NCBI GenBank assembly: GCA_021154885.1
Contig: JAJKHS010000082.1
Location: forward strand, 1 to 64,000
Direction: 5' to 3'
DNA from: Thermoanaerobaculum sp.
GTDB lineage: Bacteria > Acidobacteriota > Thermoanaerobaculia > Multivoradales > UBA5704
DNA length: 64,000 bases
A program made the translations under genes and the position numbers. The notes below the pieces were generated by a model. That model saw only the letters and a program-made list of their open reading frames with translations, did no database searches and was not told where the DNA came from. Positions 60,265 through 64,000 of the stretch are shown piece by piece; positions within the stretch are counted from its first letter, which is position 1, and every line of letters starts with the position of its first letter.

Positions 60265-61004
60265 CCGGTTTCCCGCCGCGCTCTCCAGGCTCCGGGCTGG
60301 AGCTGGGGTCCGGCGAGATTCACGTCTGGGCGATCCCCCTCGATCCGCCTCCCGAGCGGGTGGAGAGCCTCGGCCGCGCCCTCTCCGCCGACGAGTGGGA
60401 GCGGGCCCGCCGCTTCCGCTTCGACAAGCATCGCCGGCAGTACGTCGTGGGGCGCGGCGCCCTGCGCACGCTCCTCGCCGCCTATCTCGGCACCCGGCCG
60501 GAGGCGGTGGGCTTTTCCTATGGCCCCCGCGGCAAGCCGTTCCTGGCGCCGCCGTTCGCGGACCGCGGGTTGCAGTTCAACCTCTCGAACTCCGACGAGC
60601 TGGCCCTGGCGGGCTTCGTCCACGGCCGCGAGATCGGGGTGGACGTGGAATTTCTGCGGCCGATGAACGACTGCGAGGAGATCGCCGAGCGCTTCTTCTC
60701 CGAGAGCGAGCGGCGAGTGCTGCGGACCATCCCGTTCCCCGCCAAGCAGGAGGCCTTCTTCAACTGCTGGACCCGCAAGGAGGCGTACCTGAAGGCCGTG
60801 GGCGAGGGCCTCGCGGCGCCCCTGGACTCCTTCGACGTCACCCTCGCCCTGGGTGAGCCGCCGCGCATGCTCACCCTGAACGGCGACGCCGGCCGCGCCG
60901 CCCCCTGGTTCTTCCACCACCTCCGTCCCGCCGAGGAGTACGTCGGCGCCATCGCCATCGAGGGCGGGACGTGGGAGGTGAGGACGTGGGAGCTCATCCC
61001 CTAA
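60261..61004 (+). CDS. Sfp-type 4'-phosphopantetheinyl transferase
   Basis: A 247-residue PPTase that loads carrier proteins with phosphopantetheine from CoA. I-G-V-D-V-E (about residue 124) and W-T-R-K-E-A-Y-L-K (about 170-178) are the Mg/CoA-binding motifs of the Sfp class, as is the two-lobed length. The start is GTG, overlapping the thioesterase stop. Together with MbtH and TEII it completes the NRPS accessory set. Confidence 0.92.
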   Translation: MTGFPPRSPGSGLELGSGEIHVWAIPLDPPPERVESLGRALSADEWERARRFRFDKHRRQYVVGRGALRTLLAAYLGTRPEAVGFSYGPRGKPFLAPPFADRGLQFNLSNSDELALAGFVHGREIGVDVEFLRPMNDCEEIAERFFSESERRVLRTIPFPAKQEAFFNCWTRKEAYLKAVGEGLAAPLDSFDVTLALGEPPRMLTLNGDAGRAAPWFFHHLRPAEEYVGAIAIEGGTWEVRTWELIP

Positions 61005-61029
61005 CCTCTTCTCCCGTCCCTTTCCGCCC

Positions 61030-63066
61030 TCACCCCTGGCTCCTCTCCCGCCCCCTCCCACCCCCCTCACCGGGAGAGGGGAACCCGGTTGGAGCGGTCT
61101 TGCTGTTCTCCCTTTTCTCCCGGGGAGGGGGGTTGGGAGGGGGCGGGAGAAGAGGGCCGGGGTGATGAGGGTCTTGGGAGGGGGTGACGGGAGTCCGGGC
61201 CGGGGTGATGAGGGCGGTGCGTAGCCAGGCGTCCAGGTGCGCCTTCTGCTCCGCCGTGGCCTTGGGCAGGGGCTCCAGCTTCCACTTCGGCTTGGGCTTC
61301 TCGCCGAAGGTGACGGGCAGCCGGGTCAGCCGCTCGCGCCGGGCCAGCAGCAGCGTCGTCTTCTCTCCCGGGCGGTAATCCTTCAGGCGGGCCTCCAGGC
61401 GGTCCGGTGGCACGCGGTAGTCGCCGATGGCGAGAATCTCGTCGCCGACGTTGAGACCTGCCTCGTAGGCGGGCGTCTCCCGCTTCACCACGGTGACCAC
61501 CAGCCGGCCGCCCTGGACCTCGGTCTCCGCTCCCAGCCAGGCGGCCGGCAGCTCGGCGGATTCGGCATCCTTCTTCTCCGTCTTGTCCTCTTTCTCCCCA
61601 TCGCTCTCGGCGAAGCGCAGGCCGTACCAGTCCAGGGCCTCGCGGTAGTCGAGCTCCGCCGTCGTGTCCACGGCCCGGGTGAGCCAGCCCCCCAGGTCGA
61701 CGCCGGCGACCTCCTCGAAGGTCTGGCGCAGCTCCTCGGGACGGTAACCCCGCTCGCCGGAGTAGCGTTGGTAGGCCAGGCGCAGGGCGTCGTCCAGGCT
61801 CTTGCGGCCGGCGGTGGCGTGGCGGATGCGGGCGTCGAGCAGGAAGGCCACGACGGCGCCCTTGGTGTAGTAGCTGGTGGCGGTGTTGGGCGCGTTCTCG
61901 TCGCGGCGGTAGTACTTGATCCAGGCGTCGAAGGAGGCTTCGTCCAGCGGCTGGACCTTGCGCGCGGGCGTCGTCTGCAGGTCCTCGATGGTTTTGCTCA
62001 GCCCCTTCAGGTACTCCTTGCGGGTGGAGAGGCCGGCGCGGTGGACCAGCAGGTCGCCGTAGTAGGAGGTGAATCCCTCGACGACCCAGAGGGAGCGGGT
62101 GTAGTTCTCGGTCTCGAAGTCGAAGGGCCCCAGCTCCACGGGGCGCAGCCGTTTGCCGTTCCAGGCGTGGAACAGCTCGTGGCTGACGAGGCCCAGCCAG
62201 TCGACGTAGCCCTCGCGGGTGCGGCCCCGCCAGCGGCTGCTCATCAGCGTGCAGGAGTCCCGGTGCTCGAGCCCGCCGCCGACCTCGGTGAGGAGGTTGA
62301 AGACGACGTAGCGCGGGAAGGGGGCGATGCCCCAGAAGGCGATCTGCGCGTCGAAGATCCTGGCCGCGTCGGCGGCGGAGCGGGGGCCGTCCCAGACCGC
62401 GGCATCCTCCCCCTCGGTGACCAGCCGGACGGGCCGGCCTGCCGCCTCGAAGGGGTGGACGGCGGCGTTGCCGGCATAGAGCGGGGAGTCCACCAGGACG
62501 TCGAAGCTCGCGGCGCGGAAGGCGTAGTGTCCTTCGGCATCACTGCCCGGAGCGGCAGGCAGCGGGCTCTCGACCACCTTCCAGTCCGGCGGCGGCACCA
62601 CCTTCACGTCGTGAGGGCGGCCCTCGGCTCCGACCCGGGTGAGGAAGGTGGGGGCGCCGTTGACCAGGGCGAAGCCGGCGTCCACGAAGTTGCTCCGCAC
62701 CGACATCTCCCGGCTGTAGACGCGGTAGCGGACCACCACCCGGGGCACGCCGTGCGTTTCGATCTTCCAGTGGTTCTTGCTGGTCTTCTCCGCCGCCAGG
62801 ACCGCGCCCGATTCCGTCGCCGCGGCCAGGGCCTCGACGTTGCGGGAGTATTCGCGGATGAGATAGGAGCCCGGAGTCCAGACGGCCATCCGCAGCTCGA
62901 TCGCGGGCTGGCCGTCGGTCGGGACGCGGGCCTCGACCTCGACGTAGTGGGTCTGCGGGGCGAGGAAGCGCAGCGTATAGGAGACGGGCTCGGACATCTC
63001 GGCTCCCTGCAGGCCGGCGGCGGAGAGGGCCAGCTCGAGGCCCAGGATCAGGATCGGTTTCGTCAT
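61030..63066 (-). CDS. M61 family (glycyl aminopeptidase-like) peptidase with PDZ domain
   Basis: A 678-residue exported metallopeptidase. The N-terminal signal peptide runs to about residue 22 (A-G-L-Q-G-A). The catalytic site is H296-E-L-F-H300 with V-E-G-F-T-S-Y-Y downstream as the third ligand region. A PDZ domain lies near 555-640 (A-Y-E-A-G-L-N-V-G-D-E-I-L). The last 50-odd residues are Pro/Gly-rich and are encoded by a long DNA hairpin (61044-61150), so they probably reflect read-through into an intergenic element rather than a conserved domain. It diverges from the aminotransferase gene, 73 bp away. Confidence 0.87.
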   Translation of the reverse strand: MTKPILILGLELALSAAGLQGAEMSEPVSYTLRFLAPQTHYVEVEARVPTDGQPAIELRMAVWTPGSYLIREYSRNVEALAAATESGAVLAAEKTSKNHWKIETHGVPRVVVRYRVYSREMSVRSNFVDAGFALVNGAPTFLTRVGAEGRPHDVKVVPPPDWKVVESPLPAAPGSDAEGHYAFRAASFDVLVDSPLYAGNAAVHPFEAAGRPVRLVTEGEDAAVWDGPRSAADAARIFDAQIAFWGIAPFPRYVVFNLLTEVGGGLEHRDSCTLMSSRWRGRTREGYVDWLGLVSHELFHAWNGKRLRPVELGPFDFETENYTRSLWVVEGFTSYYGDLLVHRAGLSTRKEYLKGLSKTIEDLQTTPARKVQPLDEASFDAWIKYYRRDENAPNTATSYYTKGAVVAFLLDARIRHATAGRKSLDDALRLAYQRYSGERGYRPEELRQTFEEVAGVDLGGWLTRAVDTTAELDYREALDWYGLRFAESDGEKEDKTEKKDAESAELPAAWLGAETEVQGGRLVVTVVKRETPAYEAGLNVGDEILAIGDYRVPPDRLEARLKDYRPGEKTTLLLARRERLTRLPVTFGEKPKPKWKLEPLPKATAEQKAHLDAWLRTALITPARTPVTPSQDPHHPGPLLPPPPNPPPREKRENSKTAPTGFPSPGEGGGRGRERSQG
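61044..61150. repeat. Long inverted repeat (REP-like / bidirectional terminator)
   Basis: The arm at 61044-61068 (TCTCCCGCCCCCTCCCA and on) pairs nearly perfectly with 61125-61150 (ending GGGAGGGGGCGGGAGA). An inner stem CCGGGAGA (61070-61077) / TCTCCCGG (61116-61123) extends it. It lies between the convergent PPTase and M61 peptidase genes but inside the 3' end of the latter's frame. No T-run follows. Confidence 0.75.
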
Positions 63067-63125
63067 CGGCTTCGTCCTCGAAACGAGCGTCAACTTACAG
63101 GAGATGCGCCGCCAGACCAAGACCT

Positions 63126-63131
63126 TATACT
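63126..63131 (+). promoter_or_regulatory. -10 element, possibly of a leaderless transcript
   Basis: TATACT at 63126-63131 ends 8 bp before the aminotransferase ATG at 63140. This spacing would put the transcript start at or near the ATG. No -35 or Shine-Dalgarno is evident. Confidence 0.35.
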
Positions 63132-63139
63132 CTGCGCCC

Positions 63140-64000
63140 ATGCGCGACTTGGCCGCAGAGATCGCCGAGATCAACGCTCCGCTCGAACGGGACGCGCCCG
63201 CCCTGTTCCGGGCCCTCTCGCCCCTGGGCCGCCGGGCCTTCTTCCCTCCCGACATCCCGTCCCAGGCCGCCGAGGCCCGGAGCGCGACGCTCAACGGGAC
63301 CACGGGTCAGATCACCGACGGCCGGGGTGGCGCCGTCCGCCTGCCGGCCCTGGCCGCGGCCTTCGGCGACCTCCCCGGGCGGGACCTCGATCAGGCCCTC
63401 CTCTACTCGCCCGTCGAAGGGCTGTCGGAGGTGCGGCAACGGTGGCGGGAGTGGCAGCGCCGGCAGGCGCCGGCGGGGGTTGCTTCGAGCCTCCCCCTGG
63501 TGACGGCGGGCCTCTCGCACGCCCTGTCGCTGGCGGCCGACCTCTTCGGCGGCGAGGGCAGGGCGGTGGCGATCCCCCAGCCGTTCTGGGGCAACTACCG
63601 GCAGGCCTTCGCGATGCGGACCGGGGCGCGGGTGCTCAACGGCCCCGCCTACGTGGCGGGACGGTACAACCCGCGGGCCATCTCCGACGCCCTTGCCGCC
63701 GTGCCCGCGGGCGAGCCGGCCGTGGCGCTGCTCAACGTCCCCTCGAACCCCGGCGGCTATACGCCTGATCGGGAGGAGCGCCGGGCGACCGTCGCGGCGC
63801 TCCTCGACGAGGCGGAGCGGCGGCCCCTGGTGGTGATCTGCGACGACGCCTACGCCGGCCTGGTCTTCGCGCCGGCGATCCCCCGGGAGTCGCTGTTCTG
63901 GGAGCTGGCGGGGGTCCATCCGAATCTGACGGCGGTGAAGATCGACGGCGCCACCAAGGAGTTCTCCTTCTTCGGCGGCCGGGTGGGCTTCCTCACCTTC
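63140..64000 (+). CDS. Class I/II PLP aminotransferase, 3' end outside window
   Basis: An open frame of 287 codons from ATG 63140 runs off the window without a stop. The order of features is that of fold-type I aminotransferases: Y-S-P-V-E-G-L, a T-A-G-L-S-H-A-L-S phosphate-binding turn, N-V-P-S-N-P-G-G-Y-T (NPxG), D-D-A-Y-A-G-L (the Asp/Tyr that bind PLP), and D-G-A-T-K-E-F-S-F-F-G with the Schiff-base Lys. The substrate is unknown. It diverges from the M61 peptidase. Confidence 0.85.
   Translation, partial: MRDLAAEIAEINAPLERDAPALFRALSPLGRRAFFPPDIPSQAAEARSATLNGTTGQITDGRGGAVRLPALAAAFGDLPGRDLDQALLYSPVEGLSEVRQRWREWQRRQAPAGVASSLPLVTAGLSHALSLAADLFGGEGRAVAIPQPFWGNYRQAFAMRTGARVLNGPAYVAGRYNPRAISDALAAVPAGEPAVALLNVPSNPGGYTPDREERRATVAALLDEAERRPLVVICDDAYAGLVFAPAIPRESLFWELAGVHPNLTAVKIDGATKEFSFFGGRVGFLTF

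Noticed and set aside
1-64000. tRNA or rRNA genes
   Set aside because: I looked for T-arm-like GGTTCGANTCC segments and rRNA signatures on both strands and saw none that fold convincingly.

Overview
The window is GC-rich, densely packed bacterial DNA. The gene families fit a Gram-negative-type soil or sediment bacterium, perhaps Acidobacteriota: a Wzx/Wzy-type polysaccharide locus, an SdrD_B-repeat surface protein, and a lasso locus built from PqqD-like, asparagine-synthase-like and HPr-kinase-like genes. No rRNA or tRNA was seen, so this placement is inference only.

Layout. (1) 1-9.1 kb: the 3' part of a giant surface protein with 24 SdrD_B-like repeats, two copies of an extra beta-rich domain and a GYWKTHPEAWP C-terminus, followed by an intrinsic terminator. 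(2) 9.2-12.6 kb: a compact lasso-peptide locus (PqqD-like RRE, cyclase, 61-aa precursor, HPr-kinase-like protein) with no B2 leader peptidase or exporter in view. (3) 12.8-17.4 kb: a minus-strand operon with a WecA-type initiating transferase, a GT4, an acyltransferase-3 and an SDR epimerase. (4) 17.5-18.4 kb: a lone plus-strand glycosyltransferase-like gene. (5) 18.7-49.0 kb: a co-directional minus-strand run of 27 genes, nearly all overlapping by NTGA or a few bases. It starts with an RfaH/UpxY-type antiterminator gene and encodes glycosyltransferases, Wzx, a Wzy/ligase-like protein, sugar-modifying enzymes and a nucleotide-sugar branch. (6) 49.0-52.7 kb: SprT-like metalloprotease, gamma-glutamyltransferase and MBL hydrolase. 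(7) 52.7-56.3 kb: AAA/DUF4143 ATPase plus AlbA-domain protein, a YgiT-type zinc finger, a candidate small RNA, a 21-bp minisatellite and a DUF1499 gene. (8) 56.4-64 kb: PLP enzymes, the MbtH / type II thioesterase / Sfp-type PPTase trio of an NRPS system, an M61 peptidase, and an aminotransferase running off the end.

The most unusual unit is the distal end of the long polysaccharide operon (18732-21828). Genes for the two E1 subunits of a 2-oxo-acid dehydrogenase are translationally coupled to one protein carrying a lipoyl domain, an E1/E3-binding domain and, in place of the normal E2 catalytic domain, a PglD/NeuD-type sugar O/N-acyltransferase. Next to a Gfo/Idh dehydrogenase and a DegT aminotransferase, this reads as a dedicated machine that decarboxylates a 2-oxo acid and passes the acyl group from lipoamide to an amino-sugar nucleotide. 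That mechanism is inference; the domain order and gene order are visible in the sequence.

Three intergenic regions (about 12.6-12.8, 18.44-18.70 and 55.71-55.95 kb) hold degenerate tandem repeats with a strict 20-21 bp period, close to two helical turns. Their unit sequences differ, and none encodes a recognisable protein.
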